Shown: positions 1 through 5,688, counted from the first letter of the stretch. The stretch is 9,633 nt of DNA from Candidatus Aenigmatarchaeota archaeon (GCA_023256115.1 JAGDWU010000055.1:1-9633), one strand, 5' to 3'. Notes: generated by a model from the letters alone, not told the origin. A program made the numbers and translations.

Positions 1-325
1 ACGTATATTCAATTCTTTGTTTTACGGGAGAAACAAAATAATTTAGTGATTTGGTTGAAGAAAAAAATTTCATTTCAATCATATTTGGTTTTACCCTTAT
101 TTCATATGTTCCACTAAAAAATTCTCTTTTTTCAAAACATTCATCTGAAGTAATTGAAAATTGAGAATCTTGTGGAGAAGTATGAAGAGATGTATTTGTC
201 ATAAGGAATAAAGAAGAAAGTGGTGCGTAGTCATTTCTTCCTATATCTAAGTTAACTGAATAAAAAAATTGAGCACCTACTAACAAATAAAGAACTGAAA
301 GCAAAACATGTTTGATATTGAACAT
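1..325 (-). CDS. Partial membrane-anchored or secreted protein, function unknown
   Basis: An open frame reads leftward from an ATG at 325 to the window edge without a stop, giving 108 codons of an N-terminal fragment. Residues about 7-24 (VLLSVLYLLVGAQFFYSV) form one hydrophobic segment after a short basic start, as in a signal peptide or N-terminal membrane anchor. The remainder is polar, with many Ser/Thr and one Cys (in the stretch SDECFEKREF), and looks like beta-strand-rich extracytoplasmic sequence. I do not recognise a family. The start is supported by a TATA-like element about 24 bp upstream, which fits a leaderless archaeal transcript. The gene diverges from the winged-helix gene at 375. 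A pilin-like role is possible, but no class III signal motif is visible. Confidence 0.7.
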   Translation of the reverse strand, partial: MFNIKHVLLSVLYLLVGAQFFYSVNLDIGRNDYAPLSSLFLMTNTSLHTSPQDSQFSITSDECFEKREFFSGTYEIRVKPNMIEMKFFSSTKSLNYFVSPVKQRIEYT

Positions 326-343
326 AAAATTATTTATAAAAGG

Positions 344-357
344 TATATTTATTTATT
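344..357. promoter_or_regulatory. Shared TATA-like element between divergent genes
   Basis: The 49 bp between the divergent starts at 325 (minus) and 375 (plus) hold one strong A/T box, TATATTTATTTATT. Its left part is centred near 349, about 24 bp from the minus-strand ATG and 26 bp from the plus-strand ATG. These are the expected TATA-to-start distances for leaderless archaeal transcripts in both directions. On the plus strand it is preceded by AAAAGG, a plausible purine-rich BRE. A second TATA-like string, TTTATAAAA at 333-341, could serve instead for a short-leader transcript. Confidence 0.5.
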
Positions 358-374
358 TTTTTTACTATTGATTT

Positions 375-641
375 ATGAAGAAACAAAGTTTAGAGGATTT
401 ACTTTTTAAAAAGAAACCGCTTCAAATTCTTCTTTCACTTTTATCTGGACCAAAATACATAACACAAATAGCAAGAAAAGTAAACTCACCATATCCGCAC
501 GTGTATAAAATTTTGAAAAGTTTTGAAAGAACTGGAATAATAAATTTGGAAAAATCTGGAAGAATAAAAGTTGTCTCGTTAACCAAAAAAGGTGAAGACA
601 TTCTAGAAAAACTAAAAGAATTTTTGAAAATTATCGAATAA
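375..641 (+). CDS. Small winged-helix DNA-binding regulator
   Basis: This 88-aa protein consists of one winged helix-turn-helix domain of the MarR/ArsR-like type common in archaea. Residues 12-24 form the first helix (KKKPLQILLSLLS). Residues 29-37 (ITQIARKVN) look like helix 2, and 38-55 the recognition helix, ending ERTGI. The beta wing is 57-70 (NLEKSGRIKVVSLT). Residues 71-88 (KKGEDILEKLKEFLKIIE) form a C-terminal amphipathic helix with heptad spacing, a likely dimerisation helix. It probably acts as a dimeric transcription regulator; no ligand-binding or metal site is visible. The ATG at 375 has a TATA-like element 26 bp upstream. The gene stands alone, diverging from the minus-strand membrane protein, and its 3' end runs into a 21-bp repeat array that might be its own operator. 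Confidence 0.85.
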   Translation: MKKQSLEDLLFKKKPLQILLSLLSGPKYITQIARKVNSPYPHVYKILKSFERTGIINLEKSGRIKVVSLTKKGEDILEKLKEFLKIIE

Positions 642-755
642 TTTTTGTAATTTTTCAAACAAAATTTGTGAGTTCTCAAACATTTTTTATGAACTTTCAA
701 ACAATAAATATAAATATTCAGACAATTATTATAAATTTTTCAACAAATTTTGAAA
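630..755 (+). repeat. Degenerate 21-bp tandem repeat, about six units
   Basis: Units begin at 630, 651, 672, 693, 714 and 735. The best shared core is TTTCAAACA; its ACA trinucleotide recurs at 659-661, 680-682, 701-703, 722-724 and 743-745, an exact 21-bp period. Unit ends are also similar: TAA, TGA, TGA, TAA, TAA, AAA at the seventh codon of each unit. The array starts inside the last codons of the winged-helix gene, and the preceding 21 bp (609-629) fit partly as well. The period equals two helical turns of DNA and also one seven-codon heptad. It could be an operator array, a decayed extension of the coiled-coil tail, or a slippage product. Confidence 0.6.
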
Positions 756-846
756 AGAGATAAACTTAAGTTGTTTTTAGTAAAAAAATATTATTGATAG
801 AAGTTTTTTCATGTATTTATTAATCGGTTTAGAGAGTTTTTCAAAT

Positions 847-863
847 TATCAAAGATTTTGATA
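847..863. promoter_or_regulatory. 17-bp perfect palindrome, candidate operator
   Basis: TATCAAA at 847-853 is an exact inverted copy of TTTGATA at 857-863, with a GAT centre. It lies just upstream of the first of two TATA-like boxes (868), where a dimeric winged-helix repressor or activator could act. The arm shares TCAAA with the 21-bp repeats, so the same regulator is a possible binder. This is inference. Confidence 0.35.
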
Positions 864-867
864 TTTC

Positions 868-906
868 CTATATATTAATTTTTATAGTTTAATGTCTATA
901 TATTAA
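868..906 (+). promoter_or_regulatory. Two identical TATA-like boxes, 28 bp apart
   Basis: The 11-mer CTATATATTAA occurs at 868-878 and again at 896-906. Either would serve as an archaeal TATA box, placing transcription starts near 900 or 928. No TATA element lies at the right distance for a leaderless transcript of the elf1-like gene at 1108, so that gene probably has a long leader of roughly 180-210 nt, or a separate small RNA starts here. The strand is inferred from the downstream genes. Confidence 0.4.
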
Positions 907-967
907 AAATGCCTAAAAATAATTTTATTTGTAATTCATATAAAAATCTTCATGCGATTTTTCGATA

Positions 968-1079
968 CTATAGTAATATAACTATAGCACTTCAAAAACA
1001 CGTTTGAAAGTTCACAGTTTTTAACCTCTTAATAGTGGTTAAAATCGAGGAATATGTTTCAATTCTTGAATGATAACCA
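968..1079 (+). other. Run of perfect hairpins upstream of elf1, candidate leader or small RNA
   Basis: Four perfect inverted repeats follow one another: CTATAGT/ACTATAG (968-974 with 981-987), TTCAAA/TTTGAA (991-996 with 1003-1008), TTTTAACC/GGTTAAAA (1019-1026 with 1037-1044) and TTCAA/TTGAA (1058-1062 with 1066-1070). A competing pairing exists: TGGTTA (1036-1041) with TAACCA (1074-1079). The segment is less AT-rich than its surroundings and holds no convincing ORF. It lies downstream of two TATA-like boxes and ends about 30 nt before the elf1-like start, as expected of a structured 5' leader or a stand-alone RNA. I do not recognise a known RNA family. The rest of the 642-1107 gap, apart from the repeats, palindrome and TATA boxes listed separately, shows nothing I can name. 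Confidence 0.35.
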
Positions 1080-1107
1080 AGAGCTCATAGATATACTCTA
1101 ACTATTT

Positions 1108-1281
1108 ATGTTCCAGTGTCCAAGATGCAAATCAAAAAGGATTATTAAGTTTGTAGATGGATTTGGAAAAAATAGAGTATTTTGTTCAGTTTGTCACTTC
1201 AATGTATTAGAGCAAACCTTTATAAAATTAGTTTATTACACCGAGTTTGAAGACATTTATAAAAAATGGTGGAAGATGTAA
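1108..1281 (+). CDS. elf1: Elf1-like zinc-ribbon protein (putative transcription elongation factor)
   Basis: This is a 57-aa protein with one zinc ribbon: Cys4, Cys7, Cys26 and Cys29 in a C-x2-C-x18-C-x2-C layout (MFQCPRCKSK... VFCSVC). After the second knuckle comes a short beta segment and an acidic/aromatic ending, TEFEDIYKKWWKM. That matches the Elf1 pattern, in which the zinc ribbon is followed by a 'D-x-Y-x-x-W/F' helix. In archaea and eukaryotes Elf1 binds RNA polymerase near the downstream DNA and assists elongation. The usual basic N-terminal tail is missing here, since the first Cys is residue 4. It is first in a tightly packed plus-strand cluster, so it may be co-transcribed with the polymerase genes. 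An unrelated small zinc ribbon is the main alternative. Confidence 0.7.
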   Translation: MFQCPRCKSKRIIKFVDGFGKNRVFCSVCHFNVLEQTFIKLVYYTEFEDIYKKWWKM

Positions 1282-1409
1282 TAAGGATATCAAAAATAAA
1301 TAGAGGAAATGTAGTAGCTATAAGCTTTATAGTAAGGAGAGGAAAGATTTTATATGGATTTATTAAACCTTTGTACAAAATTATCTTTTATGAAAAGGGG
1401 AAGACCTAG
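1266..1409 (+). CDS. Possible 47-aa protein, unrecognised
   Basis: An ATG at 1266, inside the last codons of the Elf1-like gene, opens a 47-codon frame beginning MVEDVIRISKINRGNVVAIS. It ends at 1409, 20 bp inside the next gene if that gene starts at 1390. The overlaps on both sides resemble the 4-20 bp overlaps elsewhere in this cluster, and the frame otherwise fills a 108-bp gap. The predicted product is basic and strand-rich, with no motif I recognise. If the next gene started at 1354 instead, this ORF would be mostly displaced. It could be chance; confidence is low. Confidence 0.3.
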   Translation: MVEDVIRISKINRGNVVAISFIVRRGKILYGFIKPLYKIIFYEKGKT

Positions 1410-1647
1410 TATAAGGTATGTAATTTATGAATTAGTTTCAGAGTATTTTTCCCTTTTTCCTTATCCATCTAATGTAAGAAGAATTTGTAAGTTTATATCA
1501 GAGCGATTACAAAGCGAAGTTAGTTGGAATACAGTTAAGAAATATCTAGAAGAATTAGCTAAAATGGATAAATTGAAAAAAATAAAGCTCGAGCATTCAA
1601 GAAAAAAAGGCGAGGAAGGAATAACTCTTTATGCACCAAAAAGCTGA
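1390..1647 (+). CDS. Winged-helix protein, MKRGRPS family
   Basis: An 85-aa basic protein beginning MKRGRPSIRYVIYELVSEYF, with a helix-turn-helix in the middle (RRICKFISERLQSEVSWNTVKKYLEELAKM) and a wing near the end (KIKLEHSRKKGEEGITLYAP). The phrase 'VSWNTVKKYLEEL' looks like a recognition helix. Proteins of this form recur in DPANN-type archaea as small predicted transcription factors; that is recollection, not a search. An in-frame ATG at 1354 would add 12 residues (MDLLNLCTKLSF) and is preceded by GGAGAGG at 1336-1342, so 1354 is a real alternative. I prefer 1390 because the GRPSIR opening looks like a natural N-terminus. The 3' end overlaps the DP1-like gene by 17 bp, suggesting coupled expression. 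Confidence 0.75.
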   Translation: MKRGRPSIRYVIYELVSEYFSLFPYPSNVRRICKFISERLQSEVSWNTVKKYLEELAKMDKLKKIKLEHSRKKGEEGITLYAPKS

Positions 1648-2548
1648 AATTATAAGGTCGTTCCTTAAAAAGGGATATTTATTAAGTGAAGATGCCTATA
1701 TTATCTTAGAACAATTAGATTGGAAAACTATATATGAAATAATTCCAAAAAGCGAAAAATTGAAATTATTAACAAAAGAAGAAATAATCAAAATTTATAA
1801 TGAATTATCTAAAACTGAATTAAAAGAATTAAAAATAGAATATTTGGTTGATTTTTCAAAAAAAGATCAAAATGAAATAAATATTTATAATTATTATTCA
1901 ATTTTTAAGGATAGATTTAATTTTTTGTCTTCTATTATTCAAAAAAACTATCCCCTTAATTACACTACAATTTCTAAAATAAAAGAAAAAGATGTCAAAA
2001 AATTTAATTTAATAGGAATGGTTCTAGAAGTTTTTGAAAAATCATTTATTTTGGAAGATTTGACAGGAAGCGTCGAAATAATAATCGAAAATCATGAAAA
2101 ACCTATTACAGATGCAGTAATTGGGGTTATGTGTAAAAAAGAGAATGAAAAAATTTATTCAGAGAAAATATTTTATCCAATGATTTTTTCTCAAAAAAAT
2201 TATGTTGATTTTAGTATTAGAATAAAATATTTTGATAGTTTTTTTGTTAATGAAAATTTAATAAAACTAATCGAGGGTTTTAATATTGTAAGAATCTTTA
2301 ATTCTATATTCCTTTTTCTTTCTGATAAATATGAGAATGAAATAGAAAAAATAATTAAAACAAGGATAATTCCATTAGACAACAAAAAATTAATAGAGTA
2401 TAAGAACGATATAGGTTTAATAAGAAATCAAATTGATTATGTTATATGTCAAAGTGAAAAGAACGAATACTTTTCTTTTAATAACATAATAATCGTAAAA
2501 ATGAAAAACGAAGCTATAATAGAAAAAGATAAAGTTTTATTTCCTTAA
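1631..2548 (+). CDS. DP1-like B-subunit with a degenerate, short phosphoesterase domain
   Basis: This 305-aa protein resembles the small subunit (DP1) of archaeal DNA polymerase D in its first 185 residues. The N-terminal helical segment is EIIRSFLKKGYLLSEDAYII (6-25). The OB-fold entry is FKDRFNFLSSII (92-103). The OB strands include NLIGMVLEV and LEDLTGSVEIIIE (141-153). The DP1-style linker is TDAVIGVM...EKIFYPMI (160-185), where family members have 'DEVIGV...IxxPDIP'. Normal DP1 then has a calcineurin-like phosphoesterase of well over 200 residues. Here only about 120 remain, with SIRIK at 195-199 where 'SDIH' is expected and no GD or GNHD motif. The protein therefore looks non-catalytic, as in the eukaryotic B-subunits, and is probably a scaffold. 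It overlaps the winged-helix gene by 17 bp and ends 42 bp before polB, so PolB is a candidate partner. It could instead be this lineage's reduced PolD small subunit. Confidence 0.65.
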   Translation: MHQKAEIIRSFLKKGYLLSEDAYIILEQLDWKTIYEIIPKSEKLKLLTKEEIIKIYNELSKTELKELKIEYLVDFSKKDQNEINIYNYYSIFKDRFNFLSSIIQKNYPLNYTTISKIKEKDVKKFNLIGMVLEVFEKSFILEDLTGSVEIIIENHEKPITDAVIGVMCKKENEKIYSEKIFYPMIFSQKNYVDFSIRIKYFDSFFVNENLIKLIEGFNIVRIFNSIFLFLSDKYENEIEKIIKTRIIPLDNKKLIEYKNDIGLIRNQIDYVICQSEKNEYFSFNNIIIVKMKNEAIIEKDKVLFP

Positions 2549-2567
2549 ATATAGAAAAGAACTTAAC

Positions 2568-2580
2568 ATAAATTTATTAA
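2568..2580 (+). promoter_or_regulatory. Candidate TATA element before polB
   Basis: The 42-bp gap between the DP1-like gene and polB is the only real gap in the plus-strand cluster. It contains ATAAATTTATTAA, centred 17-18 bp before the polB ATG, and TTAAATATAG at 2545-2554, about 41 bp before it. Either could give polB its own transcript. In sequence this AT-rich such elements also arise by chance. Confidence 0.3.
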
Positions 2581-2590
2581 AAACAACTTT

Positions 2591-5215
2591 ATGAATTCTG
2601 TAAAATTTAAAATTTTAGATGTTGATTATACAATGCTTGATAATGGTCCATTAATTAGAATAATAGGTAAAACTCCAGAAAATAAAACAATAACAGTTTT
2701 TTATCGAGGTTTTTATCCTTACTTTTATAGCGAATATGATGAAAAAATAGAAAAAATATTAAAAGATTTTTCAAATTTAATTGTAAAAGTAGAATTTGTA
2801 AGAAAATATAAACCAATTGGCTATGAAAAAGAAAAAAATGAATTTTTAAAGATAACATTGAAAGACCCTTCTAAAGTGCCAGAGGTTAGAGAAAAATTAA
2901 ATTTAAATAATATTAGAACATATGAAGCAGACATATTATTTAAATACAGGTTTTTAGCCGATTTTAATTTATATCCTTTAAAATGTTATGAAGCTATTGG
3001 AGAATTTGTAAATAATACTACAACGGCATTAACTGAATTAAAATTTGAAGCAAAAGAGTTTAGAGATACAGAAGATTTTGAAACAGATTATAAAATTTTA
3101 TCTTTAGATATAGAAGTAATTAGTGCAGAATTCCCAAATCCAGAAGAAAAAGAAGTTGCAATAATTTCTCTTTATTTTTCTCATGAATATAAAGGAAAAA
3201 AGAAATTAGTGTTAGTAAATAAGAAAGAAAGAAGCGAAATAGAAGATGTTTTATTTTTCCAAAACGAAAAAGAAATGCTTCAAACTTTTTTGAAAATAGT
3301 AAATGAATATGATCCAGATATAATAGCTGGATATAATATCATTTCTTTTGATTTTCCTTATTTGAAAAAAAGATTTGAAAAAAATGGATTAAAATTTATT
3401 TTAGGAAGAATAAAAAAAGAAGCAAAAGTTGAAAAAGTAGGAGAAGAAAAATATAAAGTCTCTATTCCTGGAAGAATAGTTTTTGATGTTTATTTAAGCA
3501 TTAAAGAATTTTCGAAAAAAGGAGCTTTTAATTTCAAAAGGCTTGGCTTAGATGATGTAAGTAAAATAGTTTTGGGAGAGGGAAAAATATTTGTTGAACA
3601 TAGTAAAATAATAAAGTATTGGAATGAAGGTGGTGAAAAATTCAAAGAATTAATAAATTATGCAAGCAAAGATGCTGAATTAGCACTTAAATTATTTTAT
3701 AAATTAAATCTTTTTCCTATTTATGTTCAACTAGCTAGAATTTCTGGAACTTTATTACAAGATGTATTAGAAGGCAGCGAATCAGTAAGAATTGAAAACT
3801 TGCTTTTGCGCGAATTTAATAAACACGATTTCATAATTCCCAATAAACCAAATAAAAAAGAACTAGAAATAAGGAAAAAAGAAAAAGGAAAATTAAAAGG
3901 AGCAATAGTTTTTGAACCTAAAGTTGGTTTGCAAGAAAATATTATTTATCTCGATTTTAAATCCCTATATCCAAGCTTAATAGTTCAATATAATCTTTGC
4001 CCTACAACAATACAAAAAGAAGATTCAAATGTTAAATTTGTTGAAAAAGAAATTAGAGAAGGTATAATACCAAAAATACTTTTAAGGTTAATTGAAGAAA
4101 GAGATAGGATAAAAAAGCTAATGAAAGATAAAGGTCAAGCAGAAAAAGAAAAATTGAATGCAGAACAACAAGCTTTAAAAATTTTAGCTAATGCATTTTA
4201 CGGATATTTAGGATTTATAAAAGCTAGATTTTTTATATTAGATTTAGCAAATACAATAACTTCTTTAGCAAGAATGTGGATAACAAAGCTTAAAGAAATA
4301 GTTGAAAAAGAGCTAGGAAGAGAAGTTGTTTATGGTGATACAGATTCAGTAATGATAAAAGGTAAATCAAAGGATTTAAAAGAATTATTTGAAGAAGCAA
4401 CGTTTTTAGAAAATGAAATAAATAAAAAATTACCTCAATATATTAAAGTAAAAGTAGAGGGAATATTCAAAAGAATCATTTTTCTAACAAAGAAAAAATA
4501 TGCTGGTTTATTATTTGAGGATTTAGAAAAAAACAAATTAGTTTTTAAAGGAATCGAAATTGTTAGAAGAGATTGGTGTCCACTAGTAGAGGAAGTTTTG
4601 TCTAATGTTTTGAGTTATATTTTAATAGAAAATGATACAAAAAAAGCTTTTGAATATGTCGAAGATATTATTAAAAAACTAAGGAAAAATGAAATTGAAG
4701 TAGAAAAATTGGCTATTACAAAAACATTAACAAAACCAATTAATAAATATAAAGGGCAGCAACCACATGTTGAATTAGTTAAAAAAATGATAAAAAGAAA
4801 AGAGCCAAATGTTCCAGGCATTGGGGATAGAATAAGCTATGTAATAGTTGCTGGTCCGCAAAAAATTGTTGAAAGAGCAGAAAGCATTGAATATGTGAAA
4901 AGAAATAATTTACCAATAGATTCAGAATATTACATTTTTCATCAATTATTACCGCCTCTAGAAAGAATATTAGAAGCTATTGGAATAGGAAAATCACAAT
5001 TAATAAATGGAACAAAACAACTTAACTTATTGGAATTGAAATTAAAGAAAACAGAAGATAATAAAATAAAAAGTCAAGAATTAATTGGAATTGTTTGTGG
5101 AAATTGCAATACAACATTTAGAAGAGTCCCTTTAAGTTTAAAATGTTATATATGCAATTCTAGCGATTTTTACTTTTATTCCTCAAATAATAAATCCAAA
5201 ACAATTCAATTATGA
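2591..5215 (+). CDS. polB: Family B DNA polymerase with C-terminal zinc ribbon
   Basis: This is a complete 874-aa replicative-type DNA polymerase with 3'-5' proofreading. The N-terminal domain opens MNSVKFKILDVDYTM. The exonuclease motifs are intact: Exo I SLDIE (Asp173, Glu175), Exo II NIISFD (Asn249-Asp254) and Exo III YASKD (Tyr357-Asp361). The polymerase motifs are intact too: motif A YLDFKSLYPS (Asp455), motif B KILANAFYG (530-538), motif C YGDTDS (581-586), plus KKKY at 634-637 and the thumb. The family's usual end is near DSEYYIFHQLLPPLERIL (from 777). Beyond it lies an unusual tail with a zinc ribbon, Cys836, Cys839, Cys852 and Cys855. At 874 aa it is roughly 100 residues longer than Thermococcales PolB. 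There is no intein and no split, unlike N. equitans PolB. The DP1-like gene lies 42 bp upstream, and the PAP2 gene overlaps the stop by 4 bp. Confidence 0.97.
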   Translation: MNSVKFKILDVDYTMLDNGPLIRIIGKTPENKTITVFYRGFYPYFYSEYDEKIEKILKDFSNLIVKVEFVRKYKPIGYEKEKNEFLKITLKDPSKVPEVREKLNLNNIRTYEADILFKYRFLADFNLYPLKCYEAIGEFVNNTTTALTELKFEAKEFRDTEDFETDYKILSLDIEVISAEFPNPEEKEVAIISLYFSHEYKGKKKLVLVNKKERSEIEDVLFFQNEKEMLQTFLKIVNEYDPDIIAGYNIISFDFPYLKKRFEKNGLKFILGRIKKEAKVEKVGEEKYKVSIPGRIVFDVYLSIKEFSKKGAFNFKRLGLDDVSKIVLGEGKIFVEHSKIIKYWNEGGEKFKELINYASKDAELALKLFYKLNLFPIYVQLARISGTLLQDVLEGSESVRIENLLLREFNKHDFIIPNKPNKKELEIRKKEKGKLKGAIVFEPKVGLQENIIYLDFKSLYPSLIVQYNLCPTTIQKEDSNVKFVEKEIREGIIPKILLRLIEERDRIKKLMKDKGQAEKEKLNAEQQALKILANAFYGYLGFIKARFFILDLANTITSLARMWITKLKEIVEKELGREVVYGDTDSVMIKGKSKDLKELFEEATFLENEINKKLPQYIKVKVEGIFKRIIFLTKKKYAGLLFEDLEKNKLVFKGIEIVRRDWCPLVEEVLSNVLSYILIENDTKKAFEYVEDIIKKLRKNEIEVEKLAITKTLTKPINKYKGQQPHVELVKKMIKRKEPNVPGIGDRISYVIVAGPQKIVERAESIEYVKRNNLPIDSEYYIFHQLLPPLERILEAIGIGKSQLINGTKQLNLLELKLKKTEDNKIKSQELIGIVCGNCNTTFRRVPLSLKCYICNSSDFYFYSSNNKSKTIQL

Positions 5216-5688
5216 ATATTGATAAGTTTGTTGAAGATTTTCTTTCTTCTCTTCAATTTAATCCTTATTTCTTTTTCTCTTTTTATTTTTTATTTTATAT
5301 TTTGTTTCTTTTTTATCCAATTTATCTTTATATTTCAGGGAATAAAAAAGAACTAAGAAAAATATTTATAGCAATTATTATCGGTTTTTTAATAATTGCT
5401 CTTTTTAAATTTATATTTAAAAGGGAAAGACCGGAAAATTCTTTATTAAAAAAGATTGATTATTCATTCCCATCTTCACATGCATATTTTTCGTTTTTAT
5501 TTTTAATTTCATCAATAAAAACTACAGTTTTCATTATAGTGTTTTTTCTCTCTTTTCTCTCTATCATTTCTCTTTTGTTTTTATTGGTTCATCATTTAAC
5601 AGATATTTTATTTTCTATTTTTTTAGCTATTGTTATTTATAAACTTGTGGATAAATTTTTTGAAAGAATAACGAAAGAAAAGAAATAA
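5212..5688 (+). CDS. PAP2-family membrane phosphatase
   Basis: This 158-aa integral membrane protein carries the PAP2 signature. The C1 motif is K66-x6-R73-P74 (KFIFKRERP), C2 is PSSH at 87-90, and C3 retains His127 and Asp131 (VHHLTD) at the family spacing. The arginine usual in C3 (SRx5Hx3D) is Leu121 here, which may lower activity or change substrate. Hydrophobic segments lie at about 20-42, 51-69, 92-126 (probably two passes) and 131-147. Family members remove phosphate from lipid phosphates such as polyprenyl diphosphate carriers or phosphatidate at the membrane. The ATG overlaps the polB stop in an ATGA, suggesting translational coupling. The last 56 bp overlap the opposing membrane-protein gene tail to tail. 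Confidence 0.8.
   Translation: MNIDKFVEDFLSSLQFNPYFFFSFYFLFYILFLFYPIYLYISGNKKELRKIFIAIIIGFLIIALFKFIFKRERPENSLLKKIDYSFPSSHAYFSFLFLISSIKTTVFIIVFFLSFLSIISLLFLLVHHLTDILFSIFLAIVIYKLVDKFFERITKEKK

Noticed and set aside
909..1007. A 32-codon ORF (MPKNNFICNS...)
   Set aside because: It is short, runs across two of the perfect hairpins, and has no upstream element at a sensible distance and no recognisable motif. The region reads better as non-coding.
1054..1101. A 15-codon ORF (MFQFLNDNQELIDIL) ending 6 bp before the elf1-like start, as a possible leader peptide
   Set aside because: It is too short to support, and leader-peptide attenuation is not expected in a mostly leaderless archaeon. The GAGG upstream is weak evidence.
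642..1107. CRISPR array
   Set aside because: The 21-bp units are contiguous, with no unique spacers, and are too short and too divergent. No cas genes are nearby.
4331..4348. Possible intein or gene split at polymerase motif C, as in Nanoarchaeum equitans
   Set aside because: Motif C (YGDTDS) is continuous, the frame is uninterrupted from 2591 to 5215, and no splicing-domain residues are present.
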